Below, piece after piece: positions 10,916 to 22,789 of a stretch of 64,000 bases of DNA. The notes beneath the pieces are model-generated. The model had not been told where the DNA came from. It worked only from the letters and a program-made list of their open reading frames with translations, and searched no databases. The stretch covers positions 22,134,001 through 22,198,000 of the forward strand of contig CM075937.1 in the NCBI GenBank assembly GCA_038030265.1, in the 5' to 3' direction. The position numbers and the translations under genes were made by a program. This DNA comes from Corythucha ciliata (lineage: Eukaryota; Arthropoda; Insecta; Hemiptera; Tingidae). Position 1 is the stretch's first letter, and the number at the start of each line of letters is the position of its first letter.

Positions 10916-13444
10916 AATAATGTATTTCGGGCTAAATTTCCAGATTTTTAGTTCTCTTTTAAGAGCTAAATTTTTGCTTCAATGCTTATCAACCAGTTTT
11001 GAAGGGGCGAGTTGGCGGTTTCCGATTGTAGCTGGTTTTGAACAAAGACAAGTTGAAGAAGGAGGCATATGCACACTTTTGCCCCCTCCTAGCTATGCTC
11101 TTCTCGCCTGGGTTCTCGCCCCTCCACGGGAATTCCTTCAGTAAAGGCCTTCATTTAGAAGCGCTCGTTTTGTTCAACAAGTGACAATGTAGCCTGGATG
11201 ATTCCGTAGTAAAATCGCTCTTTTATGCGCAATTTTCTAGATTTTTTAGATTTAGTTGGATGGGGGGGGGGCATAGTCACCGACTAAACTAGGGCAAACA
11301 TTTGGGCATTCACGACAGGCGTCAGGAAAATATATTTTATTCTTGATTGGATACAACAGATAAATTCTGTCAAACCACAGTGATTAGGGGTATATGGACG
11401 GTTTCCTAAGCGTAGCAGAAGTTTTACCGCTGTAATTTTTTACAGATGATTTCAGCATAGGCAAGAACCCCCACGACCGCACAGTCTGGATAGTTGTAGT
11501 CTAAACGAATATTTGGGCCGCAGTCATGCATCGTAGGAACAAAAATAGCCAATTAGCACAAATCGCACAAATTAGTAAAAAAAAAGGGGGAATAGAATCG
11601 CGTTATCACGAGGAATTGTTGAAAAAAAAAAGAACAAATTCTCGGGGTCCAGACAATACAGGCCTATGATTTTTCTTTTTAGCCTTCTTTTCAACTTATT
11701 GCTTGTTATACACTGTCATTAACTACTTCACCCTCCCCCCCCCAATCGCGTTTTTACCCTTTACATGACTAGCACAGACATCCTCTCTCACCCTTTCATC
11801 TACTCCACTTTAAATTGTTCTAGTCACGTTGAATCTCTCGGGGCTCGCTCTTTTCCCTTGACATTTTCCTGTCGCATTGGATCGCCGTTGAAATGCACAT
11901 TCACATTGATTTCGCTTAACAACCCCTTTTTCCACTGGGTTTGTTAACTGAAATCAATGAACGTGAAAGCTGCAAAAAAAGTGTCTTTTTCTTTCTAATC
12001 TTAAAAAAAAAAGAGAGAGAGAGAGAGAGAGAGGGACCTTTATATTTGACGTTTTGGAATTAGACATCTCATTACTCAAACTCGCTACGAGTCGTGTTGG
12101 ATGCTGAGGGGAGGAAAAGACGAACCGGATGAGAGAAGGGTGGGGGGGTTGCGCAGGAAGTCCGTTTTAATCCGCGTCGGTTGTGAGTGCCGCGGTAGAA
12201 GAGTGGTGGCAGTGGAGGGGGGGATTTTGACTGACAAACAAGAGTACAAGCGCGAAAAGGGAGCGCTGGGGAGAGCTTGACGTCAAGTTTAAACAGACAA
12301 TGTCAGTGGCAGGCGAGAGAGAGGAATCTGAAGTGCAATAAACCAAAAAAAAAAGAAGGGTAAATGTCTGGACGTGGTGGGTAGAGGGGTGGGTAACTAT
12401 GCGAGGGAAAGAATAGAATGTCTGTAAGTAAAGGGATGAGAGGGGTGTTTCTGGGAATGAAAAGCACGTGTGGGAGGGGGGCATAAAGGAGCTCTCCTCC
12501 TTTTTCAACCCTCTTCGCTCGCAATTCTCCTCTTTCCTTCCTCATTCCCAGCTATCAATCCTACCTTCCCACCCTACCCCTCACACCCACAACACACGGC
12601 CAAATAAATAAAAAAAACTGGTGCTGTGAAGAGGGTAAGGGAAGAAAAATACTAGCGGGATTGAAAACGGGAAAAGAAACGAATAAATTAGATAGCGATA
12701 AGAATTCAAGTAACTAGATCACACCCTTATCCCCCCTCCCACAACCACTGCTTCCGTGCAGCCAGCCCTCAAAAACAGTTCAAGGGAAAGATACGGTGGA
12801 GGATGTTCCACAAGAAAGCAGGTGATCTATTCATGTCGGTTATCAGTTCCTTTGAGAGATGGTGGAGGCTGTAGGGTGTGACAAACCCCTCAGGGTGATG
12901 GGTGTTTGGTGAACGGGAAAAAAAGGTTGGAAAACCAATCAAAACGTTAAAATCGATAGCTTTAGAAGGCAATCAATCGCTTGGTGGGTTGAATTGATAT
13001 TTTGAATCCAACTGCATGGTCTGAAATAAATTTTACCATGAGGAGCACGATGGGAGTATAGCTTGAAGTGGCAAAAAACGATTTTATTTTTATTTATTTT
13101 TCTCCAGGTACCTGTTAGAAAAACTGATAGCAGATATAAAAAGCTAAAACATACACCCGCCCAACACACTTTATACCAGCTCTGTGAATGAGGGGTAGGA
13201 TTATATTATCACTGCTTCCCTTAATCGCGACCTAAAAATAAAGCTGAGTCCCAATAATCCCACTCGGCTTCATTCACGTTTCTTGATGCCCTACAGGAAT
13301 AAAAAACTATTTTTTTCTTCCATCAATGACATTACTAATTTTACTGATTGGGTACTTAGAGCGACATACGAAAAACAACTGCACTATCTCCACCAGACTG
13401 ATGATACTAATAGCCTCTCATGCCATGCCACGCGTGCAAAATAC
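10916..13444. other. No supported gene; simple repeats
   Basis: Contains a G run near 11262, a C run near 11733, and a (GA)n tract at about 12010-12032. The segment 12100-13200 has strong purine/pyrimidine asymmetry that generates open frames of low complexity. I see no exon with credible splice sites. Confidence 0.5.
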
Positions 13445-13447
13445 TTA

Positions 13448-13656
13448 GGCCGGTCGTCCACTGGAAGCGTATTTGAGCGGCGCTACAACGCGCGGCAACG
13501 AGCGACAACGAGCGTACATACAAAATGACTTAAATTGAATTCACTGCAGCTAAGCCTGCAGTGGACGATGTCACATTCAATTTGAGCCTTTGGGATGTAC
13601 GCTCGTTGTCGCGCGTTGTAGCGCCGCTCGAAAACGCTTCCAGTCGACGACAGACC
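13448..13656. mobile_element. PIF/Harbinger-type MITE, 209 bp, TTA target duplication
   Basis: Terminal inverted repeats of about 65 bases (GGCCGGTCGTCCACTGGAAG at left, reverse complement of CAGTCGACGACAGACC at right). They continue through the GAGCGGCGCTACAACGCG block. TTA stands directly outside each end (13445-13447 and 13657-13659). A 3 bp TTA duplication with GG...CC ends fits PIF/Harbinger elements. No transposase. A truncated relative is at 20464-20520. Confidence 0.8.
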
Positions 13657-13863
13657 TTATTGAATACTTCTGAGTTTATATTATAGCAATACTAGGTATC
13701 ACTAATTTTCAGTACGATAAACCAGCTTCTGCTAGAAACATTGCCCGGGTCACCGAAAATCAGCAACCAGGCCGATTTAATTATTTTTAGATGGAATGGG
13801 GCGTTAAAATGTTAAGAATAGCTAAAAAGCTTGAGCTGGCGAAGACTGGTGGAATAAAAACCT

Positions 13864-14002
13864 GGGGGCCTATTCTCTAACAACAAGCAATATTTTTTTC
13901 GCCAGCCATGTGTTTATTTCATTCATTTGTTTGAAGTAAATCAATGAAATAAACATATGACTTCGAAAAAGCTATTGCTTCGGAGTTAGAGAATAAGCCC
14001 CC
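13864..14002. mobile_element. Small TIR element (139 bp), GGGGGCYTATTCTCTAAC ends
   Basis: The left end GGGGGCCTATTCTCTAAC and the right end (reverse complement GGGGGCTTATTCTCTAAC) match. The interior is partly palindromic around aaataaaca. A similar small element with TATTCTGTAAC ends is at 45874-46003. Confidence 0.65.
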
Positions 14003-14548
14003 TGTTCTCTTATGAATTGGTGAAGGAAAATGGGAGTGTGCCCCAACGAAGTTACAGTCCTAAATAATGAGGGCAAATAATATGTCCACACTTGTACGCT
14101 TCCGTCTTCGACATTACATTCAGCATTGCTTGTGCCTTGCGACTCCACTTTCAACTGTCGCATGCGGCTATTTGTATTCCTTCTATAATATTATACTTGC
14201 TTTCCTCACTGGTCCTGCTGACCAGTCTTCAATTCGGCTGTTCTGCAATGCAATTGAGCGGCTAAAAAACACCGAAAACACAGGTCATCACATAGAAGAA
14301 CCTCTTCTTCTTTGATCTTCGTCTGAATATGAAAATCTGTTTCAGTTAAGTGTTTCCCTGTGTCGTGTATAAAACTCCAATTCACGTATCAACCAATTCA
14401 AAATTTTTTGAAATCTTCGGTGGTTTATTATGAAGAGAAACTCATCTTATCTGCCAAGTAAGCATGTCGATTCTCTATTCATTGCCAAGGCATAATTGGT
14501 GAGGCTGGACCCATCCTCACCATCTCTATATCTGTTTATCATAGTTGG

Positions 14549-15735
14549 TAGAGATGGGCGTCATCGTTATTTTTCAACGAACGTTAATCAACGTTCGTTG
14601 ACGAAAAATAACTGTTACGAAATAACCGTTAAAAATTAACTGGTGGGTCTGTTTTGTTTCGTTTCCGCTGGGGACAACCGTTTTTCTCGCGCAACTGTTG
14701 AAAGTGTTAACTCGTTCGTTGGGTCTCTTCAGTTGAGAAGCCCTTTTGAAACGAAACGTCCTCAACTACCGTTGAGGGTTATTGTTGGTTTCATGGTAAG
14801 ATGATAGCGCACTTCTGGTCTGTATGTTTTTAAATATTGCCCCTAATGTTGACGAAAAAGTATCAAAAACAGCATTCACTTCTAGACCTAGAGAGCAATC
14901 ACCCCAGTAGAGCGATTGAGATTTGAACGTAAGTCATGTAAGGTTCACTTTAAACAGCAATGTACTGCTTTCAACGGCAATCCTTTACCGCATTTTACGC
15001 CCACTTTTTCGGTCAGGCTCCATCCTCTGTATTCCTACGTTTTCTATGAAGTAAATTTTGACAGCTTACGTTGATAGCAAATGCCATCTCCGAGCGTTGA
15101 GAAGAAACTGGTTGAATTGACCAGTTATTTTTCAACGGTTGTTTTTTTAACAAAGATTGCACCCAGTCTCCGTTTCGACCTCAGACCTTCAGCCACCAGG
15201 GCTACTCAGTCCTGGTCTCATCTGCCCGGCAATTGAGCCGAGTACAAAGGCAATGGACCGCCCCTCGCCGGGAGCGGAGGCGCCACCGCACCACGACCCC
15301 CACCCCCGGCCCACGACCCGCTCCGGCGAGACCAAGATGGGGAGGACCCAGCCCACCAGAACCGATGAGAACCGTGGGGGCGAAACGGGGACTGGCAATG
15401 CAGCGGCTATAGGTACCGCGACAAGCGTTCAAACTAGAACAGTTGCAGTCCCGGCTCAATTGCCGGGATGATGAGACCAGGACTGAGTAGCCCTGGTGGC
15501 TGAAGGTCTGAGATCGAAACGGAGACTGGACCGCACCTTGGGTGCAATCTTCGTGAAGTTTGGTGGGTGCGTAGCCCCTATATCCAACTGTTCTAATTTG
15601 GATGTTTTTTAACGTGATTAACTGGTCTTTAGTTATTTTATTATTATCTGATACGCCATAACAGATAACAACAGTACTGTGCTGTACTGGTAACTGTTAC
15701 ACCATAACAGTTAACCTTTATTTAACCCATCTCCA
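14549..15735. mobile_element. hAT-superfamily non-autonomous element with 8 bp target duplication
   Basis: ATAGTTGG at 14541-14548 is repeated exactly at 15736-15743. Inside these, the ends read TAGAGATGGG and, on the other strand, TGGAGATGGG, matching hAT-type terminal repeats. An 8 bp duplication is diagnostic of hAT transposition. The interior begins with a palindrome around aacgaacgttaatcaacgtt and holds a nested GC-rich element at 15151-15555. No transposase coding sequence remains, so movement would need a transposase supplied elsewhere. Confidence 0.85.
15151..15555. mobile_element. GC-rich palindromic element nested in the hAT element
   Basis: The left arm (from GATTGCACCCAGTCTCCG to ~15240) returns inverted at ~15449-15555, ending GGTGCAATCTTC. 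Arms are ~85 bases and nearly identical. The right arm has a short extra segment (gaccgcaccttg). Interior composition is strongly GC-rich (gaccccc, cggcccacgacc), unlike the flanks. No TSD is evident. Open frames here are a by-product of GC richness. Confidence 0.7.
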
Positions 15736-15743
15736 ATAGTTGG

Positions 15744-16544
15744 TAACCAACCAATTTTTAGCAAATACCACGAAGTTTTCCTGTTAATGTGTATTTCCAA
15801 AACAACGCACCCGGGCGTTCACGAACGTCCACAAAACGTGGCAAAGCTTCCATGACGACGAGAAGAACCGCTCGTCGGTTCGACAACTCATTTTTGATTT
15901 TTAAATTATACGTGTCCAGAATCCTTTTGTTATCCTCATTTCAAGGCTCATGGCGATTATTATGGCCACGAGTCAATCAAAGCCTCACATCTTGGGGTAA
16001 TTATCCCCTGAGGACAACATGCAAGATTTCCAGAGCCTACGGCGTTGTTGTTGGGTTGGTTATGTAGACTATCACGTGTACACAGACGTGTATTGAGGTT
16101 CACCCACCCACGTTAGAGAACCTTTATAACACAGGTACGAAAAGTCGCCATGATTTGTCCCTCGAACTGTATCATTCGCCTTTGAGCTGCGGAGCGTGCT
16201 GTGTATCGCCTCGTGTTTTTGCCTTATTTTCGTTTATTTTTCTCGTCCTTCCTCGTTTCAACAAGTTTTTTTCAAAACTTTCCCTATTTTTAACTGTTCC
16301 TGAACAGTTCTTATAAGAAACTTTTCCGTCATTTTCCTACGAATCGTGAAAGTTAGGGTTTTTAGTTTTCTTGGGCTGTTCCATGTGAAAAGCCTTGAAA
16401 ATGGGAATTTTTCGGCTATTAATTGCCACAACAAGACGACACACGGATTTCGGCATTTCAGTTTCCCCACTGAAGTTGAAAGGAGAAAAATTTGGACGAT
16501 CAATGAGGAAGTTTCATGGGTCAGAACTTATTCATAAATTCATT
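15744..16544. other. No supported gene
   Basis: Short frames only. The stretch before 16545 is the insertion locus of the second HINE-like element. Confidence 0.5.
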
Positions 16545-16671
16545 TTAGTGCATTTCATTCTGAAAAATGCACTATTGGTCTCGTCGTGATGGTGGCAAAC
16601 ATGGGTCATGTCATGTTTTTTTCACGTTTCAGAACCTCTAGAACACGAATTCAGTGGTCTCCGGAATTCAT

Positions 16672-17757
16672 CGGAAAATTTTCTACGGGATGAACGCAAA
16701 ATCAATATTCTAAATTGTCATAAACGCCTAAAAACGTAACGTTTTCGTTGCGTTAATGCAAAAAACCAAGAATTTGACTTCACAAAACAATTTACTGTGT
16801 CACCAAAAATAGCTTCACACGTTGTCAAACGACATAAAAACTTCTCCGTTTTCCCAGCTTTCCGACGGTGTACTCGAAAGTGGAATTATCTCCCTCCTTT
16901 GACGAGAAAATTCGAAAAGAAGCGAAAAAGTCATACATTTTGGGCTAAAAATGTGAATAATAGCAGGTGCGAAAATTCATTTGTTTGGCTCTCTTTCTTG
17001 AGAAATCCAAGCGCTGGCACGGTAAAAATTAAAATGTATTGCATTTGAAGAATAAACAACACACAAACAAATTAATAAAATGGACGAAGAGGTGGGCGAA
17101 TTTAGGGCGTCTGCTGGTTTTTTATGGGTCGGAGAGACCGATTAATAGGCCCACATTTCTTTGAAGGAACGGGGCAAGGCTATCTGCATTTCCTGCAAGT
17201 CGAATTGCCACGTCTTCTTGACGGAATGGACCCAGAGCTGAGGGAACAAATTATTTTCCAGCAAGACGGTGATTTCGGTCTTCGACGATCCCAGCCCAGC
17301 CCCCATAAAAACCAGCAGACGCCCTAAATTCGCCCACCTCTTCGTCCATTTTATTAATTTGTTTGTGTGTTGTTTATTCTTCAAATGCAATACATTTTAA
17401 TTTTTACCGTGCCAGCGCTTGGATTTCTCAAGAAAGAGAGCCAAACAAATGAATTTTCGCACCTGTTATTATTCACTTTTTTAGCCCAAAATGTATGAAT
17501 TTTTCGCTTCTTTTCGAATTTTCTCGTCAAAGGAGGGAGATAATTCTACTTTCGAGTACACCGTTGGAAAGCTGGGAAAACGGAGAAGTTTTTATGTCGT
17601 TTGACAACGTGTGCAGCTATTTTCGGTGACACAGTAAATTGTTTTGTGAAGTCAAATTCTTGGTTTTTTGTATTAGCGCAACGAAAACGTTACGTTTTTA
17701 GGCATTTATGACAATTTAGAATATTGATTTTGCGTTCATGCCGTAGAAAATTGTCCG
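16672..17757. mobile_element. Foldback element nested in HINE copy 2
   Basis: Arms 16672-17127 and 17302-17757 are inverted copies of ~455 bases with few differences. The outer tips read CGGAAAATTTTCTACGG and CCGTAGAAAATTGTCCG. The ~175-base loop encodes a transposase scrap. It interrupts the HINE sequence between cggaattcat and the TA-rich tract. A further ~30 bases to the right (gattacgaaactgccatc) are absent from HINE copy 1 and may belong to the insertion. Confidence 0.8.
17124..17290 (+). pseudogene. DDE transposase fragment (mariner/IS630-like) in the foldback loop
   Basis: About 50 residues resemble the central catalytic region of Tc1/mariner-type transposases: DRLIGPHFFEGT, then YLHFLQVELPRLL, then IIFQQDGD. 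The FQQDG motif carries the second catalytic aspartate of the family. After this the frame departs from the family (the expected PAH-type continuation is missing). No N-terminal DNA-binding domain and no third acidic residue exist, so it cannot be active. It may show that the foldback captured part of its own or another transposase gene. Confidence 0.65.
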
Positions 17758-17838
17758 TAGATTACGAAACTGCCATCACTTTTGGAATATATCTACATAT
17801 ATCTCTTTTATATATAATATATATATTATGGCCGTTTT

Positions 17839-18750
17839 CTTGTTAGCACGATAACTCTCGAAGAAATTAGTTTAGCGGAACGCGCTTTGGCACAAAAATC
17901 AGTAGTCATAAGACACCGGTCGGTATTGCATTTGGGCCAAATCAGTCAAGGTGGAGGGGGGGAAAATCGGGCTTGAAGTCGTCAAAAAATCACTAAAAAT
18001 CACCAGTTGATTCTAGAAGCATCATATTCGGAACGTATACTCCATGTTAGACTAGCCTTTGATTCCCATTTTAATGTTTTGAAAAAGTCAAGGGGGAGGG
18101 GGTGGTGCCCCCAGGGTGGAAGTAAGTGGGTGGTCTTGTTAGCACGATAACTCTCGTAGAAATTAATTTAGCGGAACACGCTTTATCTAAAAAATCAGTA
18201 GTCATAAGATCTTAGTAGATAAGTTCTTAGTCATAAGTCCTTAGTAGATAAGAACGCGCTTTATCTAAAAAATCAGTAGTCATAAGATCTTGGTCGGTAT
18301 TGCATTTGGGCCAAATCGGTCAAGGTGGAGGGGGGGAAAATACGGCTTGAAATGATCAAAAAATCACTACAAGTCACCAGTTGATTCTAGAAGCATCATA
18401 TTCAGTACGTATACTCCATGTTAAAGTAGCCTTTGATTCTAATTTTAATTTTTTGAAAAAGTCGAGGGGGAGGGGGCGATGTCCCCGGGGTGGAAGTAAG
18501 TGTGAGGCCTTGTTAGCACGATAACTCTCGTAGAAATTAATTTAGCGGAACGCGCTTTGGCACAAAAATCAGTAGTCATAAGACCCCGGTCGGTATTGCA
18601 TTTGGGCCAAATCGGTCAAGGTGGAGGGGGGAAAATAGGGGTTGAAATGGTAAAAAAATCACAACAAATCACCAGTTGATTCCAGAAGCATTATATTCGG
18701 TATGATGATTCCATTTTGAAATAGCCTTTGATTCCCATTAAGTTCAGCTT
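17839..18750 (+). repeat. 296 bp tandem repeat array, three units, one expanded
   Basis: Units begin CTTGTTAGCACGATAACTCT near 17839, 18135 and 18509. The first spacing is 296 bases and the second 374, because a local ~78-base duplication around agtcataagatcttagtaga (18205-18290) was added. Sequence matches the array at 5381-6505. Confidence 0.9.
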
Positions 18751-18905
18751 AAACAAACCCGGCAGCAAACAGTACGAGGGAGGGTCAAACATTAACGAAA
18801 CAAATCATAGTCTCAACATTACTACTTCTGGGACGGCTTAGGGTATCCGTATACAAAATGAAATGCACTCTTTCCGACCGCCAGCTGCCGGAGCGAAATT
18901 TTTTA

Positions 18906-19276
18906 AGGTTTATTTATGCTAAAATAGAGCATAAATCGTGATCCGTTCGTAAAATAATCAAACAGTTAATAAATACGCGATTTTTGAAGTTTTAGGTCAT
19001 TTCAAACACGCCAGCTAGCATGTTTGCGTCATAGGCGCTTTCCGAAAAAAAAGTCACCTGTAATGTAGCTGTCGAAGAGCGGTTTGTTGTGTTTCTTTGC
19101 CTTATTTTCTACTAGAGCTCTCCAATAATAGAATAGTGGAGGATAAACAGATGAGCTATTTAGAGGCATGAAAAGGACAGAGAATACAGCGACGATTACG
19201 TTGCGGAAAATGTTCGTTTTGGCGGGATTTCAATTGTGCCAACTTTTGTTGAGAAATACAATGTGAAACTTCCTCA
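18906..19276. other. No supported gene
   Basis: AT-rich sequence between the HINE element and the LINE fragment; nothing recognisable. Confidence 0.45.
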
Positions 19277-20201
19277 TTGCCCAGGATTCCATCCTGGGGC
19301 CCGTACTGTTTCTCCTCATGGTTAACGATATTGGAAGATATGTAGTGGGAGCTGAGCTGACGATATTACCATCTTCGAGAACGGCGCGGCGGTGGCGCAG
19401 AGATCCTGGATCTCAGGATGCGGGGCGCTCTCGATGGGGTGGAGGGCTGGCTGCATTCGAATGACTTGTGGCTCAACCATGCAGGTTAAAACAGAACGAA
19501 TGATCTTCAGCTTGCGAGGGATTTCGGATCAAGGTGTCGGGTCCGTGAAGTTTTTGGGCATTTGGCTTGACCCGAAACTGGACTGGTCGTGTCATGCCGA
19601 AAATTTGTCAAAGAGGCTTAGTAGAGCTTAATTCGCACTCAGAAAATTCAGGGAGTTTGTCCCTCATGATTGCCTTCAAAAAATGTATTTTGCCATCTTA
19701 CATAGTATCATGCTCTACGGTGTCATCCTAAGGGGAGGATCAAGCCACGCCAACACAATTTTTCTCCTACAGAAAAAAGCTATCAGGCTCATGAAACGCT
19801 CAAGAATCACGACCCATTGTCGACCTTTCTTCAAAGAATTAAAAATATTGATTCTACCATCGGCTTTCATGCTTGAGTGTACGTGCTGGGCTCATGCTGA
19901 ATCGGGAAATATTTGTACCGTAACGGAGGCCACCGGAAGGAAACTGTGGAATGGAAACAATTTAGACTTGCTCCAGCGACCTTGGACTATCCGTTCAATT
20001 ATTCAATATCCTACCTGACTCCGTAAAGAACTTGGATACCAAGGCCATCAGAAAAACGGTACGCAGGAGGCTAGTAGAGTCGGCACTATACGATGTGACA
20101 GAATTCAATGCTGACCTTTTCGAACGCAACATGTGAATTATGACTGTGAGGACAGTGACTGATTTACCTACACTAGTACCCCATGGTCAATATATTTTAT
20201 T

Positions 20202-20237
<36 letters not shown>

Positions 20238-20239
20238 TA
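19277..20239 (+). mobile_element. Degenerate non-LTR retrotransposon (LINE) 3' half: RT C-terminus and tail
   Basis: Frame-shifted pieces of a LINE reverse transcriptase in order: PQDSILGPVLFLLMVNDI (motif before the catalytic YADD block), then VKFLGIWLDPKLDW, then FLLQKKAIRLMKRS and CRPFFKELKILILPSAF from the thumb/C-terminal region. The catalytic block itself is broken by a frameshift near 19355. A (TTA)n tract at about 20206-20239 resembles the simple-repeat tail of jockey/I/CR1-type elements. The clade is not resolved. Stops and frameshifts make it inactive. Confidence 0.75.
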
Positions 20240-20463
20240 TTGTAGTTTAAGGAATTCGCTCAGTTATTTCATTTCAACGAGTTTCTCCGGCTGTAGGCCA
20301 TTTGTGCATCCGGCCCGTTTGTATGTTAAACTTCGTCCCCGCAGCTGATTTGACTAATGATCAAAGTTCAGAAAACACGATGCAGAGAGCATGTAACTTG
20401 AACTAAGGTAGATATGTAATGACAAAAATGCATAATGCTTTCTGCTTCCATTAAGGCTATTAA

Positions 20464-20520
20464 GGTCGGTCGTCCACTGGAAACGTTTTCGAGCGGCATG
20501 ACAACGAGCGTACCAGGTCA
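20464..20520. repeat. Truncated end of the TTA-flanked MITE family
   Basis: GGTCGGTCGTCCACTGGAAA followed by the GAGCGGC and ACAACGAGCGTAC blocks matches the left arm of the element at 13448-13656. The right half is missing. Confidence 0.6.
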
Positions 20521-20710
20521 CACAGGATGGAATGATTTTCGCGTCTCAACTTTCGTCTTATTTCAATCTCAGTGTCGACAGCTGCTATCAACTCATCGGC
20601 ACTCAAGTCAGAACTCTGTAAGACCCATTTAATTAATCAGAAATTTGCTTTCTTCATTCCGAGATTAACAGGAAAAATACCTACCTATGGTTCGATTTGA
20701 TCCTTAAGGG

Positions 20711-21097
20711 GGGGGGGTTCAGGCGGGTTTCCTCGACCCCTTCCCAGTCACCCTCGCCTAAACTTCGCACATAAATTTTGGCTCCATTTCTGCATCAATA
20801 TTCGATTTCAAAGTCTTATTTTAATCTTCAGGAAGTTCTACAGTGACGTTAGATCTTGCTTTTCAAAATTTCATACCTGAAATTACCTTAAAACACATTT
20901 GAATTCTTAAGTGTTTTGGGGATATTTTAGGGAAACAATTTGAAAAAGCAAGATCTAACGTCACTGTAGAACTTCCTGAAGATTAAAATAAGACTTTGAA
21001 ATCGAATATTGATACAGAAATGAAGCCAAAATTTATGTGCGAAGTTTAGGCGAGGGGCGACTCGGAAGGGGTCGAGGAAACCCGCCTGAAACCCCAC
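20711..21097. mobile_element. Foldback/MITE-like element with ~160 bp arms
   Basis: 20711-20870 and 20938-21097 are inverted copies. Shared blocks include AAGATCTAACGTCACTGTAG and the GTCGAGGAAACCCGCCTGAA end. The loop is ~67 bases. Arms are over 95% alike by eye. No coding sequence, TSD not determined. Confidence 0.8.
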
Positions 21098-21103
21098 CAT
21101 AAC

Positions 21104-22160
21104 AGTGTTCAGTCTCGAACTCTCGGAAGATGTAAGGAAAAATAGCCCTTTTTTTGTGCTTCACTCGAGAGAGACATACCGAAACTATGTTTGTATACCT
21201 CTAAAGTGAGACTGGGATTCATTTTTATATGAAAAAAAAAAAAAAAAAACACAGAATAAATGGACCGAAAGCCACAGATCAACGCTCACTCATATACGCC
21301 TAGTGATAACTGGACGGAGGGACAAAAGATGGCGGACTACCGTACTCGTGTTGTATCACAGATAATCAAATTGTTGTATAATGCCATACTCCGAGGTTGT
21401 TTCGCCGCTGGTTGTGAACAAGTCAACAACGGTGGTAACCGGGGCTATTATTTGGAGGATAGTGAAGCCAAAACAACCGAGTTTTGGACCGAAAGTCTGT
21501 TGAAAAAGGCTTGATTTTTTTTTGTTTTTCTTTTAGGTCATCAACGTCATGGTTATTAACCCTGTACACATAAGTATTTCTATTCTATACTTTAACTAAT
21601 CCCTAACGCTTATTTGCCTATCGGTCAGTAGAATGTTTAATTGTTTGTCAGGCAGATGTTTATCAGGAATTCTATCACGGCCTCTACGCTATCTTTCACA
21701 TGAATTCTGTTTTCAGGCAACCCGCATTCTCTCGTGTGCATTACCCTGATGGAATATCCTGTTGCTAACCTGGAAATCTATACAGATTTCGATTATTAAG
21801 GACATATGTTGTCACCAGTAACTTACCGTGGTATGGGCGAGGGGGCGGACAGACAGGGCCCCCGAAATGCTTTAATACGGAAAATTGAGGATTTTTAGTT
21901 TTATATTCATGGATGTAGGTACCTATGTGAAAAGGTTGAACGGTTGGACAGGATTTGGTTCCTTCCTACGAATATCAGTCTCTCCTAACGTTACAAAAGT
22001 GATATCAGCAAAGAGTGTGGCCAGAATATTCGATTGAGCCGCCAAGTTCTGTTCACTCAAATTTTAGAAAACTCAAAATGGAGAAAACATGCTACTAATC
22101 AAGGCTGACAAGTCATAAAAAAATCTAGACTAGTATACTAGTAATACTGACAAAAGCAAT
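21104..22160. other. No supported gene
   Basis: A 20-base A run lies near 21231-21250. The short frame at 21260-21514 has no recognisable family. Confidence 0.45.
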
Positions 22161-22164
22161 TAGG

Positions 22165-22282
22165 GTTAAAATGGGGAACTTGCACATTTTTCAAAAGTTG
22201 GGTTGCTTAAAGAGGGCTCTTCCACAAGTCTATTGCTCACATTAAACTTTGAAATAAGTCAAGGATGTTTTCTTAGGGAATT
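22165..22282 (+). repeat. Dispersed repeat, copy B
   Basis: Moderately diverged copy of 10600-10705, same orientation. Matching block AGGGCTCTTCCACAAGTCTA. Confidence 0.6.
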
Positions 22283-22789
22283 TTTAAAAATTTTGAGTGG
22301 GGGTTCGATTACGTAAAAACTTACTTATTGAAATGGATGATGCGGGGAAGAGGGGGTTAGACGAGTTTAATGGCGGGACATTTTTCATGTTATTTGTAAA
22401 CAAACAATTTTAGAGTTCCCTCAAATGCTTCACAAGTAAGTATTTACGTCATTTCCCCTCGCACCATCCATCCTCTTCTGAAGAACTTTGAACCTTTTTT
22501 AAAAATCTTAAAACGCACCAATCGGGTTGCAACTTCCGTTGTTATCTTTCTGTTCACGGGTCAAATCACCGGTATGCTTTTCTACCCAATCTGAGATTCA
22601 TGCAAGTTCCCCATTGGGGGAAAATGGCAAATTCACAACTGAAAATGCACACAATTGTTCGCATGTATCGCACAATTCATATGTAACAAAGAAAATAGAT
22701 GCTAATTCGCTAATAAATTGGAAAAACGCTGCAAATACCTGAAACCACTGAAATCAGATAAAAATGAAAAATACAACTAAACCTCAGCT

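Larger units (their letters stand above)
16545..18905 (+). mobile_element. HINE/DINE-1-like non-autonomous Helitron (copy 2), interrupted
   Basis: Starts with TTAGTGCATTTCATTCTG and ends with AAAATGAAATGCACTC plus the CCGACCGccaGCTGCCGG hairpin (18874-18891), nearly identical to the element at 5188-6665. It contains a 16672-17757 foldback insertion and three tandem 296 bp units from 17839. Apart from the insertion and one internal expansion, the order of parts matches copy 1. Confidence 0.65.
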
